Counted from the first letter of the stretch, positions 1 through 9,898 are shown. The stretch is 64,000 nucleotides of DNA from Stappia albiluteola (GCF_014050225.1 NZ_JACFXV010000054.1:62001-126000); one strand, 5' to 3'. The notes: generated from the letters alone by a model not told the origin. Numbers and translations are program-made.

Positions 1-309
1 GGTGGGAGGCTGACGACATACATATCCTGCAGGGCCGGCAGGCGATCCCTGGCGTTGGAGCAGCAAGGCCCCGCCCTTCCCAACGGCGTGCAGACGAGGT
101 CGCCGAAAGGGAAAAACGGGGCGAATTCCTGTGACCGAATGCGATGTTTGCGCCTTTGGGCAAAGAAAGTTGGCTTTCGCCGCGGGGACGGGATTGATAG
201 ACTCAAGTGATCCGGACGATCCTTCTAACCGAAGGGCAGGAAGCAAAATAGCCGGGAATTCGATGTAGGGCCGTCGCCCTTCGGGCAAGGCCACGATGAG
301 TAAGCGGGA
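1..309. other. Upstream region of clpS, no gene seen
   Basis: No reading frame with a recognisable product occurs before clpS. The stretch probably contains the clpS-clpA promoter, but I cannot place -35/-10 boxes with confidence. A five-codon frame beginning with ATG at 295 overlaps the clpS start codon. I consider it chance. Confidence 0.5.
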
Positions 310-645
310 ATGACGAACGGATCGCAAAAGGGCGGCGGCAACGGGTCGGGAACAGGCACGATCGTTGCGCCGAAATCCAAGACGGCGACGAAACGGCCGA
401 GCCTTTATCGCGTTCTGCTTTTGAACGACGACTACACGCCCATGGAGTTTGTCGTGCACGTGCTGGAGAGGTTTTTCCAGAAGGGCAGGGACGAAGCCAC
501 CAGGATCATGCTTCACGTCCATCATCACGGCGTCGGGGAGTGCGGGATCTATACCTATGAAGTTGCCGAGACCAAGGTGACGCAGGTCATGGATTTTGCC
601 CGCAAGCACCAGCACCCGCTGCAGTGCGTGATGGAAAAGAAATAA
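310..645 (+). CDS. clpS: ATP-dependent Clp protease adaptor ClpS
   Basis: ClpS delivers N-degron substrates to the ClpAP protease by binding both the substrate N-terminal residue and the ClpA N-domain. The 111-residue protein has a disordered Gly/Ser/Lys-rich leader of about 30 residues and then the ClpS fold: [17 protein letters not shown], the HHHG turn and the closing segment ending in MEKK. The [10 protein letters not shown] segment is the family signature. It lies 10 bp upstream of clpA in the same orientation, the usual operon arrangement, so the function is well supported. The ATG at 310 gives a normal family length. Confidence 0.96.
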   Translation: MTNGSQKGGGNGSGTGTIVAPKSKTATKRPSLYRVLLLNDDYTPMEFVVHVLERFFQKGRDEATRIMLHVHHHGVGECGIYTYEVAETKVTQVMDFARKHQHPLQCVMEKK

Positions 646-655
646 GGGGTCGCTT

Positions 656-3088
656 GTGCCATCATTTTCGCGCAGTCTCGAAAAAGCCTTGCACCGGGCG
701 CTCGCTTACGCGAACGAACGGCAACAGGAATACGCGACGCTGGAGCACCTGCTTCTGGCGCTGATCGACGATCAGGACGCGGCCGCCGTCATGCGCGCCT
801 GCAATGTCGACCTCGATCTGCTGCGCCGCAATCTCATCGAATATATCGACACCGAACTCGACAACCTGGTGACCGACGGCGACGAGGATTCCAAGCCGAC
901 GGCCGGGTTCCAGCGTGTCATCCAGCGCGCCGTCATCCATGTGCAGTCCTCCGGACGCGAAGAGGTGACCGGCGCCAACGTCCTGGTGGCGATCTTCGCC
1001 GAGCGCGAGAGCCACGCGGCCTATTTCCTGCAGGAGCAGGACATGACCCGTTACGACGCGGTCAACTATATCTCGCATGGCATCGCCAAGCGGGCAGGAA
1101 TGTCGGATTCCCGCCCTGCACGCGGCGTTGAGGATGAGGCGGCCACCGTGGAAGACGATGACAAGGCGAAGAAGAAGAGCGACGCGCTCGAAGCCTATTG
1201 CGTCAACCTCAACGAAAAGGCGCGCTCCGGCAAGATCGATCCGCTGATCGGCCGCGACAAGGAAATCCAGCGCACGATCCAGATCCTCTGCCGCCGTTCG
1301 AAGAACAATCCGCTCTACGTGGGCGATCCGGGCGTCGGCAAGACGGCGATTGCCGAGGGACTGGCGCGCCGCATCATCAACGGCGACGTCCCGGAAGTGC
1401 TGAAAAAGGCGACGATTTTCTCCCTCGACATGGGCTCGCTGCTCGCCGGCACGCGCTATCGCGGCGATTTCGAGGAGCGGCTGAAGCAGGTCGTGAAGGA
1501 GATCGAGGAATATCCCGACGCGATCATGTTCATCGACGAGATCCATACGGTGATCGGCGCCGGTGCGACCTCGGGCGGCGCGATGGATGCGTCGAACCTG
1601 CTGAAGCCGGCGCTCGCCTCCGGCACGATCCGCTGCATCGGTTCGACGACCTACAAGGAATACCGCCAGTTCTTCGAAAAGGACCGGGCGCTGGTGCGCC
1701 GCTTCCAGAAGATCGACGTCAACGAACCGTCGATCCCGGATGCGATCGAGATCCTGAAGGGTTTGAAGCCCTATTTCGAGACCTTCCACAAAGTGCGTTA
1801 CACCAACGAGGCGATCCGCTCGGCGGTGGAATTGTCGGCGCGCTACATTTCCGACCGCAAGCTGCCGGACAAGGCGATCGACGTGATCGACGAGACCGGC
1901 GCCTCGCAGATGCTGGTGCCGGAAGCCCGTCGCCGCAAGACGATCGGCGTGAAGGAGATCGAGAACACGATCGCCTCCATGGCGCGCATCCCGCCGAAGT
2001 CCGTTTCCAAGGACGACGCCACCGTGCTGTCGAACCTGGACGCGGAACTGAAGCGCGTCGTCTATGGCCAGGACGCTGCTATCGAGGCGCTCTCGTCGGC
2101 AATCAAGCTGGCGCGTGCCGGCCTGCGGGAGCCGGACAAGCCGATCGGCAGCTATCTCTTCTCCGGCCCGACCGGCGTCGGCAAGACGGAAGTCGCCCGC
2201 CAGCTCGCGTCCTCGCTTGGCGTGGAACTGTTGCGCTTCGACATGTCGGAATACATGGAGCGCCACACGGTATCGCGCCTGATCGGCGCGCCTCCGGGCT
2301 ATGTCGGCTTCGACCAGGGCGGCCTCCTGACCGACGGCGTCGACCAGCATCCGCATTGCGTGCTGCTGCTTGACGAGATCGAGAAGGCGCATCCCGATCT
2401 CTTCAACATCCTCCTGCAGGTGATGGACCACGGCAAGCTGACCGACCACAACGGCAAGCAGGTCGATTTCCGGAACGTGATCCTGATCATGACCACCAAT
2501 GCCGGCGCGTCGGATCTGGCCAAGGAACCGATCGGCTTCAACCGCTCCAAGCGGGAAGGCGACGACATGGAGGCGATCAACCGCCTGTTCACGCCGGAAT
2601 TCCGCAACCGGCTCGACGCGGTGATCGCTTTCGGCAACCTGCCGATGGAAGTCGTCTACAAGGTCGTCGAGAAATTCGTCATCCAGCTCGAGGCCCAGCT
2701 TGCCGACCGTGGCGTAACCTTCGAACTGACCGAAGATGCCGTGAAGTGGCTGGCCGACAAGGGCTACGACGACCGGATGGGCGCTCGCCCGCTCGGCCGG
2801 ATCATTCAAGAGCATATCAAGCGGCCGCTGGCCGACGAGGTGCTGTTCGGGCGCCTGCAGAAGGGCGGCACCGTGAAGGTGACCGTGTCGGAAGATGGCG
2901 CCGGCCTGTTGCTTGAAAGCGTCGAGGACAAGGTCGTCGCGCCGAAGCCCGAAAAGCCGAAGACTGCGGCAAAGCCCAAGCGTAGCCGCAAACAGGCCGC
3001 CGCGAAGGCCGCTGCCGCCGAAACCGGCAAGGGAGAGGGCTCCGGTCGCAAGCGCAGCAGCGTGCCGAAAGTGCCTCTGGCCGACTAG
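656..3088 (+). CDS. clpA: ATP-dependent Clp protease ATP-binding subunit ClpA
   Basis: ClpA is a hexameric AAA+ unfoldase that feeds substrates to ClpP. The 810-residue protein has an N-terminal Clp_N repeat domain (about 1-145), a first AAA+ module with Walker A GDPGVGKT at about 223-230, and a second with GPTGVGKT at about 504-511. ClpP-docking would lie in the second module. The last 45 residues form a Lys/Ala/Pro-rich tail. The start is GTG at 656, preceded by AAGGGG. The stop codon TAG lies inside the first bases of the inverted-repeat element that follows, so the C-terminal end may have been set by that insertion. Confidence 0.96.
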   Translation: MPSFSRSLEKALHRALAYANERQQEYATLEHLLLALIDDQDAAAVMRACNVDLDLLRRNLIEYIDTELDNLVTDGDEDSKPTAGFQRVIQRAVIHVQSSGREEVTGANVLVAIFAERESHAAYFLQEQDMTRYDAVNYISHGIAKRAGMSDSRPARGVEDEAATVEDDDKAKKKSDALEAYCVNLNEKARSGKIDPLIGRDKEIQRTIQILCRRSKNNPLYVGDPGVGKTAIAEGLARRIINGDVPEVLKKATIFSLDMGSLLAGTRYRGDFEERLKQVVKEIEEYPDAIMFIDEIHTVIGAGATSGGAMDASNLLKPALASGTIRCIGSTTYKEYRQFFEKDRALVRRFQKIDVNEPSIPDAIEILKGLKPYFETFHKVRYTNEAIRSAVELSARYISDRKLPDKAIDVIDETGASQMLVPEARRRKTIGVKEIENTIASMARIPPKSVSKDDATVLSNLDAELKRVVYGQDAAIEALSSAIKLARAGLREPDKPIGSYLFSGPTGVGKTEVARQLASSLGVELLRFDMSEYMERHTVSRLIGAPPGYVGFDQGGLLTDGVDQHPHCVLLLDEIEKAHPDLFNILLQVMDHGKLTDHNGKQVDFRNVILIMTTNAGASDLAKEPIGFNRSKREGDDMEAINRLFTPEFRNRLDAVIAFGNLPMEVVYKVVEKFVIQLEAQLADRGVTFELTEDAVKWLADKGYDDRMGARPLGRIIQEHIKRPLADEVLFGRLQKGGTVKVTVSEDGAGLLLESVEDKVVAPKPEKPKTAAKPKRSRKQAAAKAAAAETGKGEGSGRKRSSVPKVPLAD

Positions 3089-3353
3089 GGTCAGGACCAT
3101 TCATTTGACTGGAATGGCGGTCGAGATGACGAGAGATGGAAGGAAAAGCTCGAAGAGCGGGGTTATTCCCCCGGTCGAGGGCTTTGACGCGACAGGTCGA
3201 AGTCAGCTCGATCGTCCTTTGGATCGGGCGGATCCGCACGGACTACTTTGTCGCAAACCCTTGAAAGGCTTTAGCCTTCCTGTGGGCTTGCTCCTTGTAT
3301 CCGCACGAATCCGCTCCGACCATTCCAGCCAAATTAATGAGTCCTGACCCTAG
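3085..3353. mobile_element. MITE-like element with terminal inverted repeats, abutting clpA
   Basis: The two ends are inverted copies. The left end reads CTAGGGTCAGGACcCATTcATTTG (3085 onward, lower case marking differences), continuing to CTGGAATGG. The right end (to 3353) is nearly its reverse complement, with GGTCAGGACTCATTAATTTG then GCTGGAATGG on the minus strand. The shared tract is about 35 bp with only a few mismatches. CTAG stands at both outer ends and may be part of the repeat or a target duplication. The 269-bp element is too short for a transposase, so it fits a non-autonomous element mobilised in trans. The clpA stop codon lies in its first four bases. Confidence 0.75.
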
Positions 3354-3360
3354 ATCACGA

Positions 3361-3581
3361 TGAGGTTGGATCGAGCCGATCCAGTCTCATAAAATATGAT
3401 CGGATCTATATATTTAGAGCGGGGATGCGAAAACCGCTCACGTTTGTCGCCTCCCCGCTCTAGATGTGAGAGCTTTCCACGAAAGCGGGATCGCTTTCGT
3501 GGATCAAGAAATCGCTCCCGGATCAATGCTTTGAGCATATCCTTATTGCCAAATCCGATTCGGATTTGACGGGATATGCTC
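3361..3581. repeat. Cluster of four palindromes (RIME-like intergenic mosaic element)
   Basis: Four hairpins follow one another. One is centred on GGATCGAGCCGATCC (3368-3382). The second has 11-bp arms TAGAGCGGGGA/TCCCCGCTCTA (3415-3462). The third is a perfect stem CCACGAAAGCG/CGCTTTCGTGG (3477-3502). The fourth is nested: GAGCATATCC/GGATATGCTC (3533-3581) around CAAATCCG/CGGATTTG. Such palindromic clusters are known from rhizobial genomes as intergenic mosaic elements. The assignment to that family is from memory; the palindromes are directly visible. No gene is encoded here. Confidence 0.65.
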
Positions 3582-3612
3582 CAGGTGAAAACGACCTGCC
3601 GGAAGAAGGAAA

Positions 3613-3640
3613 GGGCGATCATTCGCCCCTTTTGCATTTT
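3613..3640. terminator. Hairpin terminator between clpA side and lipoprotein gene
   Basis: The stem GGGCGA/TCGCCC has a TCAT loop (3613-3628) and is followed on the plus strand by CTTTTGCATTTT. The stem could also end the minus-strand lipoprotein transcript. Confidence 0.55.
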
Positions 3641-3653
3641 TTCTGGCTAGTTA

Positions 3654-4061
3654 CTAGATGCGCTCGGCTTCCGGGAATGGATGTAGTTTCAGGCCATGAT
3701 TCACGAGCATCTGGCAAGAGTTCTGATCTTCCCAATACCAGATGATTCGGTTATATACCAAATTGAATTCGACCAATTTCCGACCGGCATAGGCGCCAAA
3801 GCTGTTTTTCGAGTTCAAGTAAACGCAAATCATCTTCCTTCCTTTAAGGCCAACTATAGTATCCGAAATTTCCGCATCTCGAATTGAATAGGGGTCGTTG
3901 TAGTTGTTGCGGAAATAATTAATTATTAGCTTTTTGTCTTCCTGCGTTGTTCTTTCTGCAAACGAAAGCAGAGTTCTCGCTCGTTCCGCTGTTATGCAGC
4001 CGGTCAAAACGGTGCAGGCGATGACAACGCCGAAGAGGCGTGACCAGTTTCCTGTTTTCAT
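3654..4061 (-). CDS. Small predicted lipoprotein, function unknown
   Basis: The 135-residue protein starts with a short basic segment, a hydrophobic stretch and the lipobox LTGC near residues 19-22. It is therefore probably exported, lipid-modified at that cysteine and anchored in an envelope membrane. The mature part is mixed, contains several Asn and Tyr residues, and shows no domain I recognise. The coding strand is clearly lower in GC than its neighbours, which suggests recent acquisition or weak codon constraint. It stands alone between a palindrome cluster and the ABC transporter operon, so context gives no function. Confidence 0.65.
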   Translation of the reverse strand: MKTGNWSRLFGVVIACTVLTGCITAERARTLLSFAERTTQEDKKLIINYFRNNYNDPYSIRDAEISDTIVGLKGRKMICVYLNSKNSFGAYAGRKLVEFNLVYNRIIWYWEDQNSCQMLVNHGLKLHPFPEAERI

Positions 4062-4245
4062 TGCCTATTCTCTGGTTGTAAATTTATTCAATGATAAATC
4101 TATAGTTGCATAGGCGCCCAGGTAAACTCAACCGGATTCTGGAACCGTGGCGTGCCGCGCATAAGTATCTGATTTATATCAGGTCCTGAAGCCGCTCCCA
4201 CGAAAGGCCCGCAATGGTTGCAGGATATGGTGGGGCTTCCGCGAC

Positions 4246-4968
4246 CTATGCCTGTTCAGCCGCGTGGCTGTCCATGCCGGCATAGGCGGCGATGGCGCTG
4301 GCGAAGTCGGCGCTTTTCGGGTCGAGCTCGCCTGTGATGCGGCCCTTCTGGATCGTCAGGATGCGATCCGAGAGCGCGGTGATGAATTCCAGGTTCTGCT
4401 CGACGAGGATCATCGACAGGCCGCCTCTGGCCTTGATGCGAAGCAGCGTCTCGATGATCTCCTCGATGATCGACGGCTGGATCCCTTCCGTTGGTTCATC
4501 GAGAAGAATGAGGCGCGGCCTGGAACACAGGCAGCGGGCAAGCGCGAGCAATTGCTGCTCGCCACCGGACAGCGCTCCGCCCTTGCGGTCCAGCAGCCGG
4601 TGGAGACGGGGGAACTCCTCAAGTACTTCATCAACAACCGCGGCGTCCTCGCGGGCTGCCGCGGCAAGCCCCATGCGCAGGTTTGCCATCACTGTCAGGT
4701 CCGGAAATATGTCGCGGCCCTGCGGTACAAGGCCAAGGCCGAGACGCGCCCGCCGGTAGACGGCGGCCTTCGAAATATCCGCGCCAGCCAGGATCACCTT
4801 TCCCGCAAGCAACGGCAGGCTGCCTGTCAGGGCGCGCATCAGCGTCGTCTTGCCCATGCCGTTGTGACCGAGGATGCCGAGAAACTCTCCCTCCGCCAGT
4901 TGAAAGTCGATGCCCGTCAGAATGGGGATGCGGCCATAAGCGACATGAAGACCGGATACCTCGAGCAT
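4246..4968 (-). CDS. livF: Branched-chain amino acid/amide-type ABC transporter ATP-binding protein LivF
   Basis: This is one of two ATPases energising a HAAT-family importer at the inner membrane. The 240-residue protein carries Walker A GHNGMGKT near residue 34, the signature LSGGEQQ near 134 and Walker B LILLDEPTEG near 153. GHNGMGKT together with EPTEGIQPS is typical of LivF/UrtE. It is the last gene of the five-gene operon and shares one base with livG. The substrate could be branched-chain amino acids, urea or short amides; the sequence does not decide. Confidence 0.9.
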   Translation of the reverse strand: MLEVSGLHVAYGRIPILTGIDFQLAEGEFLGILGHNGMGKTTLMRALTGSLPLLAGKVILAGADISKAAVYRRARLGLGLVPQGRDIFPDLTVMANLRMGLAAAAREDAAVVDEVLEEFPRLHRLLDRKGGALSGGEQQLLALARCLCSRPRLILLDEPTEGIQPSIIEEIIETLLRIKARGGLSMILVEQNLEFITALSDRILTIQKGRITGELDPKSADFASAIAAYAGMDSHAAEQA

Positions 4969-5702
4969 CAGGCGTATTCCTTCTTGCCGAGATAGACGTC
5001 CCGTACCCTTTGGTCCTTTAACACCGTATCGGCCTTGTCCTCCATCAGGATGCCGCCCTGGTGAAAGACGGTCACCTTGTCGGCGATCATGCGGATGAAC
5101 TGGATGTCGTGCTCGACGATGATGAGGGCGCGGGAAGCGTTGATCTCCCGGATGAGCTCGGCGGTGAGGCGTGTCTCCTCGTCGGTCATGCCGGCCGCCG
5201 GCTCATCGAGAAGCACCAGTTCCGGGTCGCCGGCCAGCACCATGCCGATCTCGACCCATTGCCGCTGGCCGTGGGACAGATGGCCGACGGGCACCATGGA
5301 ACGATGCGACAGGCGGATGCGCTCGAGAATGTCCCGTGCGATCCTCCGCGCCGTGGACGGCGAATTGCGCCGTCTCGCCGCAAGCCAGATGTTTTCGTGG
5401 ACATCGAGGCCGTTGAAGACGTTGGGAACCTGGGTCTTGATGCCGATGCCCAGGCGGGCGATCTCATGGGGGGCGGAGCCGGCAATGGAGCGGCTACGAA
5501 AGGTAATTTCGCCGGCAGTCGGAACATATTGGCCGGACAGCATCTTGAAGAATGTGCTCTTTCCGGCGCCGTTCGGGCCAATGAGGCAGCGCAGTTCCCC
5601 GGGAGCAAGCGAAAAGTCGACCGCGTCGACGGCGACGACACCGCCGAACAGCATGGTCAGCGAACGCGTGGAGAGGAGAGGGGCTGCGGTATCGGTCATC
5701 AC
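4968..5702 (-). CDS. livG: Branched-chain amino acid/amide-type ABC transporter ATP-binding protein LivG
   Basis: This is the second ATPase of the importer. The 244-residue protein has Walker A GPNGAGKST near residue 41, the signature SHGQRQW near 144 and Walker B LVLLDEPAAGMT near 160. The AAGMT after Walker B is characteristic of LivG/UrtD. It overlaps livM by 4 bp and livF by 1 bp, so the proteins are probably made by coupled translation and pair as a heterodimer with LivF. Confidence 0.9.
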   Translation of the reverse strand: MMTDTAAPLLSTRSLTMLFGGVVAVDAVDFSLAPGELRCLIGPNGAGKSTFFKMLSGQYVPTAGEITFRSRSIAGSAPHEIARLGIGIKTQVPNVFNGLDVHENIWLAARRRNSPSTARRIARDILERIRLSHRSMVPVGHLSHGQRQWVEIGMVLAGDPELVLLDEPAAGMTDEETRLTAELIREINASRALIIVEHDIQFIRMIADKVTVFHQGGILMEDKADTVLKDQRVRDVYLGKKEYA

Positions 5703-6748
5703 TCCGCCCCTGCCGGCCGGTCGGCAATGGCGCGGCCGGCGTTGTCCCGGCTGAACATGTAAGCCAGGCGCGAGCCTGCCTGAGTGGCGATGTGCTGCAG
5801 AGTCGGCATCAAGCCGCGCGGCAGGAGAAGAACAAACCCGATCAGCACCGCGCCGAGGATGAGATTGGCGTTGAAGGTCTGCTGGGTGCCGATGCGACTG
5901 ACGATGTACTGAACGAGAATGCAGCCGACCACCGGCCCGATCAACGTGCCGAGGCCGCCGATGGTGACCCAGATGATGATTTGCGCCGACAGCGCCAGGC
6001 CGAAGATCGTGGGATTCACAAAGGCGCCCCAGTTCACATAGAGGGCACCGGCAAGCCCGGCGACCGCGCCGCCAATGACAAACACGATCAGCTTGATGAG
6101 CCTCGGATCGTAGCCGAGCAGGGAGGCGCGGACTTCGTTCTCCTTCACCGCAACCGCAATACGGCCGAACGAGCTGGCAAGGAGCAGGCGCAGCAGCACA
6201 TAGACGGCGACCAGCGTGCCGGCGGCGACATACCAGCTGGCCTCCGGTTCGAGCACGGCGGCGGGGTCGAACGGCATGTTGAAGGTCGGTACCGCCGGCA
6301 TGCCGTTGAAGCCGCCAAGGGCAGCGTCGCCGATGCGGTATTCGTCACCGGCGGTGGAATTGACGACGTTGAAGAGGATCAGCGTCACCGTCAGGGTGAT
6401 CACCGAGAAATAGACGTCGCTCACCCGGCCGTAGAACGTGAAATAGCCGAGCAGCGCGGCGAAGGCTGCCGGCAGCGCGATGGCGAGAAGGATCGCCGGG
6501 GTGGAATCGCCGAAGTTGATCGCCGCGACCGCATAGGCGTATCCGCCCAGCCCGAAGAATGCCGTCTGACCGAAAGAGAGGATACCGCCGAATCCCCAGA
6601 TAAAGCCGAGACTGAGCGCCAGTACGGCCATGGAGGCGAAGAGGGTCAGCTCGATCAGATCGAAGAGATCGAGCAGCATCGGCGCCGCGGCGATGGCAAC
6701 GACGGCGAGGATGAGGGCGGTCAGCTGCGCAGCGGTTTTTACGGCCAA
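5699..6748 (-). CDS. livM: Branched-chain amino acid/amide-type ABC transporter permease LivM
   Basis: This is one of the two membrane-spanning subunits of the importer. The 349-residue protein is strongly hydrophobic with about nine to ten predicted transmembrane segments. It contains the LivM-type loop around VKENEVRASLLGYD, where the ATPases contact the permease. It lies 2 bp after livH and overlaps livG by 4 bp. Confidence 0.9.
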   Translation of the reverse strand: MAVKTAAQLTALILAVVAIAAAPMLLDLFDLIELTLFASMAVLALSLGFIWGFGGILSFGQTAFFGLGGYAYAVAAINFGDSTPAILLAIALPAAFAALLGYFTFYGRVSDVYFSVITLTVTLILFNVVNSTAGDEYRIGDAALGGFNGMPAVPTFNMPFDPAAVLEPEASWYVAAGTLVAVYVLLRLLLASSFGRIAVAVKENEVRASLLGYDPRLIKLIVFVIGGAVAGLAGALYVNWGAFVNPTIFGLALSAQIIIWVTIGGLGTLIGPVVGCILVQYIVSRIGTQQTFNANLILGAVLIGFVLLLPRGLMPTLQHIATQAGSRLAYMFSRDNAGRAIADRPAGAE

Positions 6749-6750
6749 GG

Positions 6751-7617
6751 TCAGAGGCTCCCTTTGAAAAACCTTGCGGAAATGCCCTGGGGCAGAAGAC
6801 GGATCAGAACGATCGCCGACAGGAACACGATGACTTCGCCGAAGACGGGCGTGGTAAAATAGGAACCGGTTTGATTGATGAAGCCGAAGACGCTGGAGGA
6901 TGAAGCGGTGCCGGCCAGGATTGCCGAGCCGCCGCCGACGACGGTGATGAAGGCTTTGGCGACAAAGGCGGCGCCCATTTCCGGTCCCACGCCGGACACA
7001 GGCGCCAGCACGCCGCCGGCGAGCCCGGTCAGGGCGGCTCCGATGCCGAAGGTCTGCATGTAGACACGGTTGGGATTGACGCCGAGCGCGGCGGTCATGC
7101 CGGGGTTCTGCATGGTGGCGCGCGAGACGAGGCCGAAGCGCGTCCGCCGCAGGAATATAAAGACCAGTCCGAGCAGCGTGGCCGACAGAACCACGAGAAA
7201 GAGCGTGTAGTAGCTCGACCGGTAGTCGCCGATCTCGAAACCGCCAAGCGGTGTGGGCACACCCTGGATCGTGTTGCCGAAGGCGGTGGTCACCGCGCCG
7301 GTGATGAAGAGGCTCAGCCCCCAGGTCGCCAGCATGGTATCCACCAGCCGGCCATAGAGAAAACGGATCAGGCAGCGCTCGATCACGATGCCGATCGCAC
7401 CGACCGTGAGCGGTGCGATGACGAGCATGGCGATCCAGATATTGATGCCGGCATTGGCGGACAGGACCGTCGCGTAGGCGCCCAGCATGACGAATTCGCC
7501 ATGGGCCAGGTTGATGATCCGCATCATGCCGAAGATCACCGCCAGCCCCAGCGACAGAAGCACCAGGGTGGCGATGCCGCTCAGCACGTCCAGGGTCAGG
7601 ACCGCCGCAAGATCCAT
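6751..7617 (-). CDS. livH: Branched-chain amino acid/amide-type ABC transporter permease LivH
   Basis: This is the second permease subunit. I place the start at the ATG whose first base is 7617 (protein beginning MDLAAVLTLD). It has GAAGGGAG about 10 bases upstream, while the longer frame to 7707 would run back into the preceding binding-protein gene. The resulting 288 residues match the usual LivH length. Family features include MRIINLAHGEFVMLGAY near residue 37 and ASRATMQNPGMTAALG-like loop sequence near 160. It forms the translocation pore with LivM. Confidence 0.9.
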   Translation of the reverse strand: MDLAAVLTLDVLSGIATLVLLSLGLAVIFGMMRIINLAHGEFVMLGAYATVLSANAGINIWIAMLVIAPLTVGAIGIVIERCLIRFLYGRLVDTMLATWGLSLFITGAVTTAFGNTIQGVPTPLGGFEIGDYRSSYYTLFLVVLSATLLGLVFIFLRRTRFGLVSRATMQNPGMTAALGVNPNRVYMQTFGIGAALTGLAGGVLAPVSGVGPEMGAAFVAKAFITVVGGGSAILAGTASSSSVFGFINQTGSYFTTPVFGEVIVFLSAIVLIRLLPQGISARFFKGSL

Positions 7618-7648
7618 GCTTCGAGGGCTCCCTTCGATCCGGCCGACG

Positions 7649-8887
7649 TCAGATGTCGATGACGTATTGCTTGTTTTCCGAAGGGTTCTTGACGAGGTCG
7701 CATACACCGGCCGTGTCGAGCGGCTTCTGCTGCTCGTAGCGCTCGCGCACCGCCCACTTGCGGTCTTCCACCTCGGCGATATAGGCGTTGCGCGTCACGT
7801 GGTGCGTCGCGCGGTCGACGATCACCTTGCCGGTCGGCCCGTCGACGGAGAGGCCTTCCTCCAGCGCGGCGATGATCTTCTCCCGGTCGAGGCTGCCCAC
7901 GGCCTTGACCGCTTCCGCCCACAGCATGAAGCTTTCATAGGAGACCGCCCCGGGCTCGCTGACATAGGGCACGTCCGGGAAAGCCTCCTTGAGTTTCGAC
8001 AGGAAGGCGTTGTTGGCGGGGGAATCGAGTTCCTCGAAATAGCCGTAGGAGGCGACGACACCGGTGCTTTCGGCGTCGTCCAGCGTCGCCTGCTCGTTGA
8101 CGATGCCGAATGTGGTCGAGGCGATGGGGATCTGCGTCTTCATGCCGGCGGCCGTCCACTGACGGTAGAACGACGTGTGATTGCCGCCGACCAGCGCCGA
8201 AAGGATGATGTCCGGCTTGGCCGCCTGGATCTTGCTGATGGTCGGGCCGAAATTGGTGACGTCGAGCGGGAAGAAATCGACCGCCAGCGTCTCGCCGCCA
8301 TTGTCCTGCACGTATTTGCGCATCCATTTGGCGGTGATCTGGCCGTAATTGTAGTCCGCGGCGATGATATAGGCCTTCTTGCCCCACTTGTTCATCGCGA
8401 AGGGCACGAGCTTTTCCACCGTCTGGGCCGGCGTCGTGCCAAGGCTGAACGAATTGCGGTCGCAGACGCCGCCTTCGTAAAAGGTGCTGTAGAAATAGGG
8501 CACCTTGTAGCGGTTGAAGGTCGGCCGGATCGCTTCGCGAGAGGCGGAGGTGACGCCGCCGAAAACCACGGAAACCCTGTCCTTCAGCGCGAGCTGGCGC
8601 GCGAATTGCGAATAGAGCTGGATGTTCGACTGCGTATCGTAGTGGACAAGCCTGAGAGGCCTGCCGAGCAGGCCGCCGGCCGCATTCGCCTGGTCGATCG
8701 CCAGCGTCAGGCTGTCGACCATGGGAGTGCCGGTTGCGGCGATCGGTCCGGACTGGTCGTGCAGGCCACCGATGACGATCGGATCATCGGCGCCGAAGGC
8801 GCTGCGGGTGAAAAGAGCGGGAGCGGCGAGCGCGAGGCCTGTTCCCGACAGGGTTGTCTTCAGAAACGTGCGCCGTGAAAATGTCAT
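7649..8887 (-). CDS. Periplasmic substrate-binding protein of the Liv/Urt-type ABC transporter, Tat-exported
   Basis: This is a 412-residue type-I periplasmic binding protein (Peripla_BP_6 family) and the first gene of the operon. The N-terminus has a twin-arginine motif (SRRTFLK), a hydrophobic core and a probable cleavage after AFG near residue 32, so it is exported folded. The mature part begins IVIGGLHDQSG and contains YEGGVCDRN and DYNYGQ segments that resemble urea/amide-binding relatives of the UrtA/FmdD type more than classic LivJ. The true ligand is open. A 264-bp gap separates it from the divergent azlC, where a shared control region may lie. Confidence 0.87.
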   Translation of the reverse strand: MTFSRRTFLKTTLSGTGLALAAPALFTRSAFGADDPIVIGGLHDQSGPIAATGTPMVDSLTLAIDQANAAGGLLGRPLRLVHYDTQSNIQLYSQFARQLALKDRVSVVFGGVTSASREAIRPTFNRYKVPYFYSTFYEGGVCDRNSFSLGTTPAQTVEKLVPFAMNKWGKKAYIIAADYNYGQITAKWMRKYVQDNGGETLAVDFFPLDVTNFGPTISKIQAAKPDIILSALVGGNHTSFYRQWTAAGMKTQIPIASTTFGIVNEQATLDDAESTGVVASYGYFEELDSPANNAFLSKLKEAFPDVPYVSEPGAVSYESFMLWAEAVKAVGSLDREKIIAALEEGLSVDGPTGKVIVDRATHHVTRNAYIAEVEDRKWAVRERYEQQKPLDTAGVCDLVKNPSENKQYVIDI

Positions 8888-9151
8888 CTCAGTGCTCCCT
8901 TCCGCATCTCCCTAACGGAATTGTATTTGAAAGCACGATATCTGAAAATGCAAATAAATTATTTGCGCTCAATTTTTGCGTGTATCTGGCGCGGTTTATC
9001 ATACCAGCTATGCAGGCTTCGATATTGAGCGGGATGCGTAAGCTGATAGGGTCGTCGCGCTTGCCTCCGACGGGAGGATCGGGCGAGTTTCGTCCGACCG
9101 ATCCGCTTCCCCCAACCAGACGCTCGACCGAGTGCACGAACTGAAGAATTC

Positions 9152-9898
9152 ATGACCGCATTGAGCGAGCCACCGACCGAGGTCGGGCCTTCCTTTTTCC
9201 AATCCTTCTTTCGCGGCATGCAATCGATGGTGTCGATCCCGGCGCTTATTCTTACCGCCGCCTTCGTGGGGTATGCCGGACTTGCGCGCGAAAGCGGGCT
9301 GACACTCGGTCACACGCTCGTCCTCGCCGGTCTCGTCTGGGCGCTGCCGAGCGTGGTGGTTCTGACGGGAGCGCTGACATCCGGAGCTTCCATGCTGACG
9401 GCGGCGATCGCCGTCGCGCTCGCTTCCGTTCGCCTGATGCCGATGACGGTGGCGCTGATGCCGATGCTGCGGGTGGAAGGCAAGACCAAGCGCTGGCAGC
9501 TGCTGATCGCGTCCCATTTCGTGGCGGTGACGGCCTGGGTCTATGCGATGAAGCACATGCCCGACATGCCGCGGGAGGCGCGGCTGCCGTTTTTCCTGGG
9601 CTTTGCGGGCGGCCTTTCGAGCTTCGTTGTAATGATGACGGCCGTGTCCTACCTCGTCATCAGCGACATGCCACCGATGGTCGCCGGCGCGCTCTTCATG
9701 CTCACGCCCGTCTATTTCACCTGCTCGCTCTGGGGTGCATCGAGGCTTTCCTACGACAAGGCGGCCATGATCCTGGGGCTGTTTCTCGGCCCGTTCTTCC
9801 ATGTCTACGCGCCGGGGCTGGATCTTCTCTGGACCGGGCTGGTGGGCGGCACGCTCGCCTATGCCGGCGTCAAGGCCTATCGGAGGGCGGTCCAGTGA
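9152..9898 (+). CDS. azlC: AzlC family branched-chain amino acid exporter large subunit
   Basis: The 248-residue integral membrane protein has about seven predicted helices and the AzlC-type central motif ASVRLMPMTVALMPMLR near residues 90-106. AzlC and AzlD together export branched-chain amino acids or analogues. It overlaps the next gene by 4 bp and is divergent from the Liv-type importer, so importer and exporter may share regulation. Confidence 0.88.
   Translation: MTALSEPPTEVGPSFFQSFFRGMQSMVSIPALILTAAFVGYAGLARESGLTLGHTLVLAGLVWALPSVVVLTGALTSGASMLTAAIAVALASVRLMPMTVALMPMLRVEGKTKRWQLLIASHFVAVTAWVYAMKHMPDMPREARLPFFLGFAGGLSSFVVMMTAVSYLVISDMPPMVAGALFMLTPVYFTCSLWGASRLSYDKAAMILGLFLGPFFHVYAPGLDLLWTGLVGGTLAYAGVKAYRRAVQ

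Noticed and set aside
662-3100. 812-residue open frame on the strand opposite clpA
   Set aside because: It is the mirror of clpA codon bias in a high-GC genome; the sequence is low-complexity and resembles no protein family.
3350-3637. 95-residue frame on the minus strand
   Set aside because: It lies across the palindrome cluster and has no conserved feature.
4246-8887. Calling the ABC transporter a urea transporter
   Set aside because: The binding protein has some UrtA-like segments but no urease or amidase gene is nearby, so I keep the broader Liv/Urt-type call.
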